Made by a program: the position numbers and the translations under genes
In this document: positions 11,112 to 20,981 of the stretch, one piece after another
Numbering within the stretch: the stretch's first letter is position 1
Layout: each line of letters opens with the position of its first letter
Assembly: GCF_905220565.1 (NCBI RefSeq)
Contig: NC_059419.1
Coordinates: 9,254,670-9,318,669, forward strand
Length of the DNA: 64,000 nt
Reading direction: 5' to 3'
Source: Melitaea cinxia
Taxonomy: Eukaryota; Arthropoda; Insecta; Lepidoptera; Nymphalidae
The notes under the pieces: model-generated
Databases searched by the model: none
The model's input: the letters and a program-made list of their open reading frames with translations, nothing else
What the model was told of the DNA's origin: nothing

Positions 11112-11694
11112 GACACACGAAAAAAAAATTTAGCTCCTTTTTAATTTGATTTTGTCTTACGAGTTACTCTGGCAATGTTCTTCTGCGTGATCGACAAATA
11201 TTATTTTTCTTAGCCCCAAAACACGTCGATAAAGTGAAATATTAAGTGTCGCATTCAGCTAAAGAACCGCATATGGAAACGAATTCTGTTTCTCGTAGAA
11301 TGTTATTCATTGTAAACTATAAGCATTGCTTACGGGCTCACGAAAGGTACAATGCGGAATAAGTCTGTCAAAGCAGTTCGTCCATTTAAACAATGTCAAA
11401 TTTAAAATAAGCTGCAAATTTTAAATAGGCGCGAAACGTGAATTGTTACATCTACAGAACCCTCCATTTGCAGGAACGCAGAGAGATCATTTTTTTTTAT
11501 AAATATGAATGGAAAAAGCTGACATAATTTTCATAACATAGGCTATATTAAACATACTAGGAATCGAACCCACAAACCCCAGAAGCAGAATGCAGAGTCA
11601 CAGCTGTCTGCACCAATGGCCTATTAAAACAGGCAAAATGTTTGAGGTGATAGTACCCTACTGATGATAACTTTTTTATATACAATGATAGGCT

Positions 11695-11815
11695 TGCGTT
11701 TGACCACTATTTCATCTGATGATAAGTGAAAATGCGGTCTAAGATGGAGCACGCTTACCTAGAAGTAACCTATTCACTCGCGACTTAAAGATCCCCAGGT
11801 ATAGATTTCCGGAAA
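11695..11815 (-). pseudogene. Worn LINE 3' end (RT C-terminus)
   Basis: The plus strand carries 'gataagtgaaaatgcggtctaagatgg.gcacgcttacctagaagtaacctattcactcgcgacttaaagat'. This aligns over its length with the LINE ends at 9,475-9,540 and 47,770-47,840. Several substitutions break the frame. It directly adjoins a family A repeat. Confidence 0.65.
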
Positions 11816-12075
11816 CACAGACCCAGGAGCTCAGGAGACACATGGAGCTCAAAACATGGAGATGCCTGACTGAGCTAGTTAAGATCACAGCTATATAATA
11901 CTGTTTTCAAGCAGTGTTGTGTTCCTGTTGTGTTTCCTGGGTCAGCAACACGCTTGTGATGCTTCTGGTGTTGCAAACGTCTATAAGCTGCGGTAATTGC
12001 TTACCATCAGGTGAGCCCAAGCGTACGGCTCACCCGACCGGCCCGACCGGCCCAACGACCGGCTTTGCCGACCTA
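11815..12075 (-). repeat. Family A repeat, reverse copy
   Basis: In reverse complement the head 'aggtcggcaaagccggtcg' is followed by 'cgtacg.ctcacctgatggtaagc', the cagcaccagaagcatcgca block, 'ggaacacaacactgcttgaaaac' and a short tail. It lacks the last ~60 bp (the ttcctgctgtgcc end) seen at 32,622-32,900. Confidence 0.8.
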
Positions 12076-12455
12076 GTTATATATAAAAAAAAAAATTTGT
12101 TAGTTATATAAAAAAAAGTATTTTAAACAATGCCTGATTTTTTGATTTGCCGACCTAGTTATAAAAAAAATCACAAACAACGGAAGTGAAATTTCTGAAA
12201 ACTCGTAGGAAGGTAGGCAGTTGCGATTTGTTCTATCGACGACGATAACGGTCTCGTATTTACAAACAGGTTGTTTAAAATGTTTATACCGTAATTGTAT
12301 TACAAATACGTATTATCAAAACGGCATAAACATGTTTCATTGTTATGAAACAAGTTACGATTATTGCAGCCGCAGATGCCAAAAAAAAAGCAATTTACTT
12401 ATAATAATTTATTAATCTACATTATAATTAAACTTAATACTAAAGAGGTGATTCC

Positions 12456-12643
12456 CTACTGATGTTCAGTAGAAGAATGATTTAATAAAACGAAGTTGAA
12501 GAAAGGTTTCCACGGTGGGGCCGTCGCTGCGGTGGTCTCTGCGGTGGTGGCTTTCCGTTGCTTGCCATCTTCGTCCGAAATGATGTTGAAATCTTGCACG
12601 TGTGCCGTACAGAGAAAATAAGGATGTGGGCACACCTGGGTTT
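12456..12643 (-). CDS. Unrecognised coding-like fragment
   Basis: A 62-codon minus-strand frame ends at a TAG (12,456-12,458) and is opened by a stop just upstream (about 12,644). Its centre reads DFNIISDEDGKQRK, then a Thr/Ala-rich run, then APPWKPFFNF. G/C in third codon positions is far above the surrounding AT-rich DNA. I cannot name a family. It may be the terminal exon of a captured host gene or a piece of a retroelement Gag. The 5' side has no clear acceptor, and the neighbouring 5S-containing element starts only 166 bp away. Confidence 0.35.
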
Positions 12644-12808
12644 CTTATATTCAAATATATTGTTTAATTATCTTCGTATGAAGTTAAGTCGGAGGCACAC
12701 TGATACCGTGGGGTTAGGCTAGTGTAACAAACAGGAACACGAATCAATAAAAAATAAACTAGATATAAACAACAAAAAAAAAATCGTGCGTAAGATGTAC
12801 ACATGTCA

Positions 12809-13040
12809 GAAGTGAAACTTCTTTGGCAAACTAATTCAAATAAAAAAACCATTTAAAAAAAACAAAAAGCCAACGTCACGCGGTGTTCCCGGCGGTCACC
12901 CATCCAAGTACTGACCGCGCCCGACGTTGCTGAACTTCGGTGATCGGAAGAGCACCGCTGTATTCAACGTGCTATGGGCGTCCGTGACGTGTTTGATCAG
13001 TGAAAGTTTTACCCTTATGCCCCTAAAGAAGTTTCACTTC
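12809..13040. mobile_element. TIR element enclosing a 5S rRNA-like sequence
   Basis: GAAGTGAAACTTCTTT at 12,809-12,824 and its exact reverse complement at 13,025-13,040 bracket 232 bp. The inner neighbours (GG on one side, CC on the other in inverted sense) extend the pairing by two bases. The termini resemble family H ends (AGTAAAACTTCTTT at 48,114), suggesting a shared transposase. The interior is almost entirely the 5S-like sequence plus short flanks. I see no obvious target-site duplication. Confidence 0.6.
12869..12985 (-). rRNA. 5S rRNA-like sequence
   Basis: The minus strand contains the core of eukaryotic 5S rRNA: CATAGCACGTTGAATACAGC, TCCGATCACCGAAGTTCAGC, AACGTCGGGCGCGG, AGTACTTGGATGGGTGACCG and CCGCGTGACGTTGGC, then a T run (pol III terminator). 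Box A (50s region) and box C (TGGATGGGTGACC) of the internal promoter are intact. It differs from the insect 5S I know at about six to eight sites, including a lost T/G in the CCTGGGAAC segment and a changed 5' end, where CACGGACG replaces GCCAACGT. As a lone copy inside an inverted repeat it is more likely a transposon-carried or pseudogenic 5S than part of an rDNA array. Confidence 0.8.
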
Positions 13041-13374
13041 AAAAACTCCAGTCAGTAGAAACACCAAAGAGTATAATAATATATTATAGAGAAACACATT
13101 CGAGGTGGCGCGCACCAGAGTATTGTATACTCGTAGCAAAACTTTTGTGACAATACTAAAGTTCTTCATGTAGCATTTAAACAATCCAAGTAATCTTAGC
13201 TCCTGTGCCAACCGCAGTGTCTGTGTGATTGTCGAACTTTAATCTGTTGTCTATATTAACACTGTAATCACGAAACTTACACACACACACTCATACGCAC
13301 AAGTTTTAAATTCATTGGACCAATTTGGTATGCCTTCTAATTAATTGAAGCTAAAAATTGGATCACCAGTCATA

Positions 13375-13565
13375 CTCTTCGGTCTGTAATATCCCACAGC
13401 GGGGCATAGGTCTCGTTCCCCATGTAGGAGAAGGATCAGAGCTTAGTCCGCCACGTTGCTCCAATGCGGGTTTGCGGATATAATTCCTACTATGAGTAAC
13501 GATTGCTATCAGGTGTAATAATAATATCTACATGATAACAACCGGGACCGACAAATACTTGGTTT
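13375..13565 (-). repeat. Family B SINE, partial
   Basis: 'ggtctgtaatatcccacagcggggcataggtctcgttccc', the 'ggagaaggatcagagcttagtccgccacg' block and 'tgagtaacgattgctatcaggt' match the body and tail of the SINE at 9,947-10,282. The tRNA-like head is missing. Confidence 0.8.
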
Positions 13566-13616
13566 CGAATAGACGAATGGGTGGTTTAATTAAGTTAGTT
13601 GCGTCAACTTTAACAA

Positions 13617-14118
13617 TAATTGTATTTGCTCGCAAACGAAAAAAAAACTGACTTCAATTACATCGACGAGTAGGTCGACGAAAAAATAGTCAAGTAAATA
13701 CGCGTTATCAAAGATTACTCAAAAAGCAGTTATCAGATCTCGAAGAAATTTAAATGTGACCACATGATAAACATTAGCTTTTGATTAAATTAAAAATCAT
13801 CAAAATCGGTACATCCAGTAAAAAGTTATGCGGTATAATACAACGTAGGTCGACGAAAAAAGCGTCAAGTAAAAACGCATTATTAGATATAACTCAAAAA
13901 GTAGTTGTTAGATCTCAAATAAATTTAAATGGGATTAATTGATACACACCACCTTTCGATTAAAAAAAAAAATTGTCGAAATCGGTCCACACGGGCAAAA
14001 GTTCTGATGTAACATACATTAAAAAAAATTACAGTCGAATTGAAAATCTCCTCCTTTTTTGGAAGTCGGTTAAAATACAGTCGAATTGAGAACCGCCTCC
14101 TTTTTTGGAATTCGGTTA
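13617..14118 (-). mobile_element. Family C copy, reverse orientation
   Basis: Starts with the 3' hairpin end (TTTGCTCGCAAACG) and the GACTTCAATTACATCGACGA block. It continues through both copies of the internal duplicated module and ends in the TCCTCCTTTTTTGGAAGTCG terminus. That terminus occurs twice in tandem (about 14,045-14,075 and 14,082-14,118), so the element end was duplicated or a second copy inserted there. Confidence 0.8.
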
Positions 14119-14903
14119 AAAACTATCAGAACAATATTTTAGTACTGGTACCTAGCGTGTAGGTAGTATATATTATAGGTATTCAGTAAATATTTTTATA
14201 ACCATTTTGGAAAATAGAGTTAACATAAAGACATTAAAGTACCTACTGTAAGTGGATAAAAAATAATTGTGATCCCTTTTTTTCAATTTTTTTTATTTTT
14301 TCTTATTTTTTTCTATTTTTTTTGGATTTTTTTGTCGTTCGGCAGAGCTATTGTAAACTGTGGGATGGGATGGAAGCATTTCATAACCTTGGGCTCATAA
14401 GGTTACGAAATAACTTTAAGCTAACTTAAGTAATCATTTCCTAATTACTTATGTACACCTAAATAATTATGCTATTTACACAATTACTTAGTATAAAGGG
14501 CTAACTAAATTATTGTCCTGATTTATTGTCACTGTTGATACTAAATTACATGAATGAGGTGAGATATGTGGTTGAAGCCAATTTTTTTATATTTGAACAG
14601 CTTGGCTAGACTGTCTTACGCCGAACAACCGGATCACAATTACAGTGATGTGCATAATATGTTTATTGCTACGTATATTAAAAACTTTGATAGCGTGATT
14701 TAGAATGACTTCAATAGCGAAGAACGAGTTTTGTCTTGACACATGATTATGAATGGAAACGAATTACCGCGTGTTACCTCACAAAAATTGTATGCAGTAC
14801 ACGAACCAACTTAACTTATAACGGACTTCAAAATAAGGAGGAAATTCTCATTTCGACTGTATCTTCTTCTTTTTGACAATAAACTAAAACTAAATTATAA
14901 ATT
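14119..14903. other. No gene; core motif and low complexity
   Basis: A T-rich low-complexity tract lies at 14,275-14,335. The ACTTTGATAGCGTGATTTAG core occurs again at about 14,684, preceded by 'gccgaacaaccggatcacaattacagtgatgtgcat', a worn relative of the family D arm. A degraded family C 5' end lies at about 14,820-14,875. Confidence 0.5.
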
Positions 14904-17161
14904 ACCGTAAAACATGGCAACTTTGCCCTTGAGCGTTGACTTTGCCCAGTTGGGTATTTTTTGGAAAACTCGACACATAGCTAATTTGTCTGTAGTTTGA
15001 AGTATTTTTATGTCTGTGATAGAAACTTAATTATTTTTCTGAAAACATTAAGTGATGTAATATCACCGATGTCACTTCAGTTGCCTGTAAGAAGTTGTAC
15101 AAGTTGGTAGTGTTTTTTCGCGGGCAAAAACCAGTACAAAAACCTTGTCAAAAAGTAATAGTTGCAATTACAGCAGGTAAATAATTTTTTTGCCACCGTT
15201 AGTATATATGAAATGATTAATATACATTAAAATAACACACAATAAATCTTATTAAATCATAAAATACATTGGTGGGCAAAGTCACATGCACGATTTTGAA
15301 GCATTGTTGACGACATTGCCCACCAATTTTTTTCCCGTAGGGTTGTCTCCTGTAACTTATTTTTAAAGAACATGGAACAAAACGTACCCACCTCGTAGCA
15401 AATTTAAATTGGTACCATTAGAAAGGTCTTTAAAAATATATTTTTTGCTGTATGGGAGCAATTTTGTAGCTTGCGGGGGAAAAAGATATTCGATTTTGAA
15501 AATACCGATAATCATTAGTAAAATCCCTACTCAGATTTGACGTTTGTGCGATTTTATCCGTTGGGTACATCGAACTATTATGCGCTAGCATCGGTGTGTC
15601 CTTGTTAGCATTTAGTATGTGCGTGCATGCATCGAAACCCAAAAGACGCTGCTTTCGCCATCAGTACGATAGAATCTACAGCTCGAGCCCGATCATCCAC
15701 TCCCTGCGCATGGAAGGATTCACCGGCTCCCGAATCTCAGCAGAACAGGACCGGACCCTGTACCTGTTTTCCACTCAAAAGGAGAAGAATGCGTTGATGA
15801 GTCGGGGGTACGGTGCCGGGGAGGGGTCGAGAATCATGACAATCCACGAGGCGCAGGGACAGACGAGTGAAAAAGTCATTGTTGTCCAGATGAGGGCGGA
15901 GAGGCTCCGAATCCATGACAGTGTCTCACAGGCGGTGGTTGCGGTGACTAGACACACAAACAGTCTATTACACCGACGACAAGGGTGACGCGAACTGTCA
16001 CTTCGTCAAAAAGGTGGTGGAGGCAAACCGAAAACAGATCCTCGAGCACAGCCTCAAAATGGCGATCCATAATAGGGATACTTGCGTTATTGAGGATGTA
16101 CTCGCGAAGCTGGCAGCGGATGCGGTTTAAGAAAAGTGAGTGGAGACGTTGTCAATGCGGTAAAGCGACATTAATAATATATTATATAGAAATAGAAGTT
16201 AGTAAATAGGCATATTTCCTATACATTCATGGCTTTTATTTTCTATTAAATCATAAAATTTAATAAAATTTTTGTACTACATGAAAAAGTCGTCAAGACT
16301 TGTGTTTGAGACTATTCTTTTAATTATTTTAACGTTAAGCCAAAATCAATGTATAGGACTATAGATACTAAATTACAGTGTCTTAAAGTAATGTGTATTT
16401 TGTGTGAAAAATCCATAAAACTACTATTTCTTTCAAATTTCTCGCTGTGACTGTCTTGGCACATTGAAAATTATTTTGTGATCGTATGTAAAGTTAGTTA
16501 AATATAAATATAAATCTTTATTACCATGACACTATTCAATTGTACTTATCTATCGGCACCTGCAAATGCCAAATACGGAATATCTGATTCGTATCTTGTA
16601 GTGTTTTTTTTTTTAAATCATAACTTACCTATATTATTTACGTATGTGACATTTTCATCAATAAAATATTCCACATTAAAAAGTTTTGCAATTTAAAAAA
16701 TGTTTAAAATTTAAAAAGTGTTTTTATTCAATGGTGACAGCCCTTGGACATTGATCATTATATAGGAAAAATGTTCTAGAGGGCTTTTTGACTTTGCCCA
16801 CTCAACAAATTTTTGAATAACAACAAATATGTTTATTGATCTCATAATTTGATACTTTACTACATTGCCCTGTATTTATATTTAGCTATTTTTAAAATAA
16901 TGATACGGTTTGTAATTTTAGAAATATTTCAAGTTGGCAAAGTTGCCAAGAACCTATGATTTTTTGCCCAACACTTATAATTGTATTTTTTACCAACACG
17001 CATGCATTTTTCAGGATATTTTAAGTAATAAATATCGAAACATGAACATATAGTATTGTGTGGTACAAACACAATATTAAATACATTTGCGTTTTCCAAA
17101 ATAACTCAACTAATGCAAAAATATTTTGATTTTTAGGGCAAAGTTGCCATGTTTTACGGTA
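14904..17161. mobile_element. 2.26-kb TIR element carrying viral DNA
   Basis: A perfect 27-bp terminal inverted repeat (starting TACCGTAAAACATGGCAACT; 14,904-14,930 and 17,135-17,161) brackets the element. Weaker inverted similarity (ttttggaaaac at about 14,968 and gttttccaaaa at about 17,090) extends it to about 70 bp. TA at both edges suggests a TA target duplication, as for Tc1/mariner-type elements. Words of the form ACTTTGCCC or GGGCAAAGT recur through the interior (14,948; 15,273; 16,791; 17,136). No transposase is readable. The central third is an RNA-virus helicase fragment, so the element is non-autonomous, with viral cargo or a later viral insertion. Confidence 0.75.
15611..16130 (+). 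pseudogene. Endogenous RNA-virus SF1 helicase fragment
   Basis: One plus-strand frame (to about 15,960) carries TIHEAQGQT followed after about 30 residues by AVTRHT. These are motifs V and VI of the superfamily 1 helicase in alphavirus-like positive-strand RNA viruses. The spacing and the run between them look most like nege/kita/virga-like insect viruses. Around 15,955-15,963 the frame shifts by one; the next frame continues the region after the helicase and stops at TAA 16,128-16,130. Walker A and B motifs (I, II), methyltransferase and polymerase domains are absent. GC content and codon use differ sharply from the AT-rich flanks. It is an old, non-functional integrated copy. A cellular UPF1-type helicase is less likely given the motif V wording. 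Confidence 0.85.
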
Positions 17162-17304
17162 GTATTACGACACAAACATTACGATTTAAAGTGCTTTTGA
17201 AGCCTACTTCAATTAAAAATAATTTTAATTTAAGGTAGTAGTATCTAATTAGACACCTGTAACACCAGAAGCATCGCAAGCATGTTACCAACCTTACCCC
17301 TGAC

Positions 17305-17507
17305 CTTGACGTGTATGCGTGACGAGAGCGTAACGAAATGTCTGATCGGGCGAGGTGAATGGAAGTTGAGAGGGAGATATAAGTTAGTGAAGATAGAAAG
17401 AGAGAGAGTTACGTTTCGTATTTTACTGTAGCGGAAAGAGCGAGAGGTGAGACATGAAGCTAAAGAATATTTCCTTCAGTCGTGTAGTCTAAAGCACACT
17501 CGTTTAT
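17305..17507 (+). repeat. Family H repeat, copy 1
   Basis: Shared with 48,112-48,272 and 53,610-53,836: 'gtgacgagagcgt.acgaaa', 'gatcgggcgagg', 'ggaagttgagagggagatataagtta', and the end 'tcgtgtagtctaaagcacactcg'. It is preceded by a short family A piece (17,252-17,300, caccagaagcatcgcaagca). Confidence 0.7.
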
Positions 17508-18295
17508 TTATTTATTTATAATACAAGTAATAGAATTAAATATCGAAATAGATGTTTAGGTACTGCAAGCTATTATTAAAATACATAGTGTAGATAGGGA
17601 AGGTGATCAAAGGGCTTTTTAATTTTTTATTATGTACTTATCAAATTTTTACTGTTATTTGTTTCTGATAAGTATGCGAGGTGCCAAATGTCGGCGACCT
17701 CTTGGTGCACCCTGGGCAACGCACAATGGAATGTGGTAGAACATGTGCATTTCAAAAATGTTTTTTTTTTTGCACTTACAGAAACAGTGTTGTAGCAGTT
17801 CTATTATGTCATTTAGTAATTCGAAAGTTATACCTACTTCAATGGTCTGTAGCGTAATTTGTGTTGTATTTAGTGTAAGTAATTGTTTTCATGTGGCAGT
17901 CAACGTTTTTGTGACCGGCAAAGTGCCCGTAACCATGGTTGCTGTAAAATTTCCGAAACGTCGGATATTTAAAAATCTTAATAAACTGCCATAAAGCGAA
18001 AAAGTTTCATTATAAAAGCTTAAAAGTTCTCGTTTTCGACAAAACATTTTGGAAAACATAAAATTATAAAAATGCATTGTATAAAAATTGATGAACCAAC
18101 TGAAACTGTTTTTGTTTATAACCGACTACGTTTGTTACTGTCATGAAAATGTAAACTGTAGCATTGTACAAAGCTTGGTGATTTCCTCTTGCTACTTATA
18201 ATTATGAATTTGTATTGTTTTTTTATTTCATGATAAAATAAAATAAAAATAATTCAGACATTCAAAATTCATCTTTTTGAAGTTAGATTATACTC
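17508..18295. other. No recognised gene
   Basis: AT-rich. Open frames at 17,743-17,994 (plus) and 17,889-18,077 (minus) share the phrase 'gaccggcaaagtgcccgtaaccatggttgctgtaaaatttccgaaacgtcgg'. A diverged match to that phrase occurs near 56,250-56,290 (cgacgtttcggatactttacagcaaccatggtcacggg, reversed). It therefore belongs to an interspersed repeat, not a gene. Confidence 0.5.
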
Positions 18296-18550
18296 AGGGC
18301 CGTCTTTACCCCGGGGTTCAAGGGGTGCAGCGCACCCGGGCGCGGGGTCTTAGGGGGCGCCAAATGCTAGAAATCGGAAATTTTATTGACCTCTAAACTC
18401 ATTAAAGATCAACGTCGTTGCACCGTTTCGTACACTTTGTTACGTTAAATGAACGTACATAATAAAAATGTAGGTACCAGTAATCAATGTTTTATAAATT
18501 AATTACTCTCGGCACGTGTCAAACCGCTCACAATGTGGAAGACCATAGAG
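18296..18550 (+). mobile_element. hAT-like terminus (CAGGGCCGTCTTTA)
   Basis: CAGGGCCGTCTTTACCCCGG is typical of animal hAT element ends (CAGGGCCGnnTTTA). It is followed by the usual 'gcagcgcacccgggcgcggggtcttagggggcgcc' low-complexity GC tract. I found no matching opposite terminus, so this is a one-ended fragment with an uncertain right limit. Confidence 0.55.
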
Positions 18551-18689
18551 GCCAGTGAGATACAGGCTGAATACATATACATTTTTTACAAACGTTAAAT
18601 TGCATTACATTAATGTGTACGATTTTATTTTTGTGTTACCCACACATTAGGAATTCTAAACATTTTTGAATATCATATCAAAAATTGAC

Positions 18690-18752
18690 CGCTGCAGCGA
18701 GGATCGAACCCGCGTCTCCGACTGACCGTGTCGGCGCTCTAGCCAATTCCAT
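18690..18752 (-). repeat. tRNA-like SINE head
   Basis: On the minus strand, TTGGCTAGAGCGCCGACACG (A-box position) and CGCGGGTTCGATCCTCGC (B box) are spaced as in a tRNA. No acceptor stem can be formed, so it is a pol III promoter remnant of a SINE and not a tRNA gene. Confidence 0.6.
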
Positions 18753-19436
18753 TAAAATCGAGACGTTCCGTTTTGTGGGGTTAATTTAAAAGAGTCCTGA
18801 TTTTGACATGGTCATTCCCATGTAGCTTTTTCACACGTTAGACAAACGAAAATTTCTTTATTTATGCACCAGAACGCAAAACATTAAACGCAGGGTATAA
18901 GAAAGTATTTCAATAATTTTTTATACAGTAATTTAGTGTACAGGTTGATTTAAAATAGTTTAAGACTAGCCTCTCCTACCATCGGACCTCTGTCCGACCA
19001 TAAAGATAACTAATCACCAACATATCATATACTATATTCTATTTGTTTTTGTTTGTTTGTCTAATTGTTTATTTTAGTGTTGCTTGAATTATTTATATTT
19101 AATATTTCTGTATGTGATTTATCGATTATTTCTTGTTAATGTGTTCTTTTTGTTCATTTATGAATTATTTACTGTTGGAAACTGTTGGTCTGTGTATTGG
19201 CTGTATGAATTTATTAATTTACTGTATTATTGTACTGTTTGTTTCCTAAATAAAATAAAATAAAATAAAATAAAAATACTAAAACCTTCTCCGAAACACG
19301 CTGCATCTTATAGTATAAGTATTATTCCGAAAAAAAAATCGCCTCTCCATTTATTACTATAGATATCAATCTATACCTACTTAGTCATAGGATATTTATG
19401 TAAAAACAAGAAAGAACAATAAATTAACAATATATT

Positions 19437-19612
19437 AACAAGAAAAAAATGTGCCTTTTATATAAAATAAGTGAAGTATTTATAGATTATTACATTAACA
19501 AAAAAACTGTATTATTAACCAAGCGAAGCGGATATTCACAGTTACATAGTTATAAAATAGTTTTATGTCAACGCGGTCGCTAAGTTGTGTTAAATTAATT
19601 TTAAATAAAGGT
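19437..19612 (+). repeat. Uninterrupted paralogue of the 9.9-kb repeat
   Basis: 'aaaaatgtgccttttatataaaa.aagtgaagtatttatagattatta' continues without a break into 'ctgtattattaaccaagcgaagcggatattcacag' and 'caacgcggtcgctaagttgtgttaaat'. Compared with 9,901-10,430, it lacks the 336-bp SINE and has a single GAAGTATT, so it records the pre-insertion site. Confidence 0.65.
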
Positions 19613-19614
19613 AA

Positions 19615-20960
19615 GCATGATACACAAAAAATCGTCGCTCATTACAAATTGAGTCCCAAATCACGCTATCAAAGTTTTCAACAAAAATAACTATAAATTT
19701 AGTATGCATATCCTTGTAATCGGGATCTCGGCTTCGTAGTGAAGCAGTATTGGCAAGCTGCACTAAATTGTCCAATACTCCGAATAAATAATAGTTATTC
19801 GGAGATAAATCTTTCTCAACCTGGCGCTGAGGCTCACGGCTAAGGGTTGAGAAACAGACTCACGAAACCACTGGGATTACACCCTTTTTTATTTGTTTTA
19901 TTTGGATATCTGTTTTACCGTTTCGGCCGATAACTCTTAAAATAATGGATTGATCAATAATATCCGGTTCATTAAGTGGGCCATAAATCGTAAACGGTAA
20001 GTTTTACAATAAAAGTTATAATGAAACAAAAGAAGCAAAATTTTACTCTCTACGATAATGACCTCAATAACTTTTGTCCTAAGGGGCATAGTTTTCGAGA
20101 TATCGGCCAAAAACGTTTTTTCAAAATGGTGCTTGAAGCTACATCTGAATCTATCAGCATTTTTAACCGACTTTCAAAAAAGGAGGAGGTTCTTAATTCG
20201 ACTGTATTTTTTTATTTTTTTTATGTATGTTACATCAGAACTTTTGCCCGTGTGGACCGATTTCGACAAATTTTGTTTTAATCGAAAGGTTTTGTGTGCC
20301 AATTGGTCCCATTTAAATTTATTTGAGATCTAACAACTACTTTTCGAGTTATATCTAATAATGCGTTTTTACTTGACGCTTTTTTCGTCGACCTACGTTG
20401 TATTATACCGCATAACTTTCTACTGGATGTACCGATTTTGATAATTCTTTTTTTGTTGGAAAGAAGATATCCCTAGTTTAGTACTATGATAAGGAAACCA
20501 GAATCTGATGATGGGATCCCAGAGGAATTGAGGGAAACTCTTGAAAATCCGCAATAACTTTTTACTGGGTGTACCAATTTTAATAATTTTTAATTTAATC
20601 GAAAGCTGATGTTTGTCATGTGGTCACATACAAATTTTATTGAGATCTGATAGCTACTTTTTGAGTAATCTTTGATAACGCGTAGTAACTTGACTATTTT
20701 TTCGTCGATATACGTTGTATTACTTGTCGATGTAATTGAAGTCGGTTTTTTTTTCGTTTGCGAGCAAACACAATTATGTGATTTTATACTCACTAAATGA
20801 TTCTAAACGTTATGGAGCCATAGAAGAAGAAGAAGAAGAAGAAGAACCTAAATATTATTATTATTATTATTTTACTGGCCAAGTAAGAGTTTTAAAGGAA
20901 AAGTTTATTTATTCTTTTTTGAGTATTTAAATAAAAACTAGTTTTTTTAGTGTTTTATTT
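19615..20960 (-). mobile_element. Family D arm, copy 2, split by a family C element
   Basis: 19,615-20,163 matches 6,470-7,030 base for base over long stretches (for example 'cctggcgctgaggctcacgg', 'gcttgaagctacatctgaat'). The match resumes at 20,777 (gtgatttt.actcactaaatgattctaaacgttatggagcc) and runs to about 20,960. The family C element at 20,164-20,776 sits exactly in the gap. Confidence 0.85.
20164..20776 (+). mobile_element. Family C element, complete copy inside family D
   Basis: Full-length unit, TAACCGACTTTC at the left and GTTTGCGAGCAAACACAATTA at the right. Internally the module 'atcgaaagg.gg.gtgtgcc..ttggtccca...gagatctaacaactac...cgtcgacctacgttgtatta' is followed by a diverged second version, 'atcgaaagctgatgtt...gagatctgatagctac...cgtcgatatacgttgtatta'. 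The 5' word AACCGACTT is repeated inverted just inside the 3' hairpin (GAAGTCGGTT). That is the asymmetric inverted-repeat layout of Helentron-type non-autonomous elements. No coding capacity. Confidence 0.85.
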
Positions 20961-20981
20961 TCTATAGAAATTTTTATTTTT

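Noticed and set aside
15430..15642. 70-codon minus-strand frame beside the viral fragment
   Set aside because: Antisense to the viral segment's upstream flank, no viral or cellular motif; not counted as part of the integration.
18690..18752. Possible tRNA gene (A and B boxes)
   Set aside because: No acceptor stem or proper anticodon arm can be formed; similar heads at 10,210, 35,760, 38,790 and 62,800 are attached to SINE bodies.
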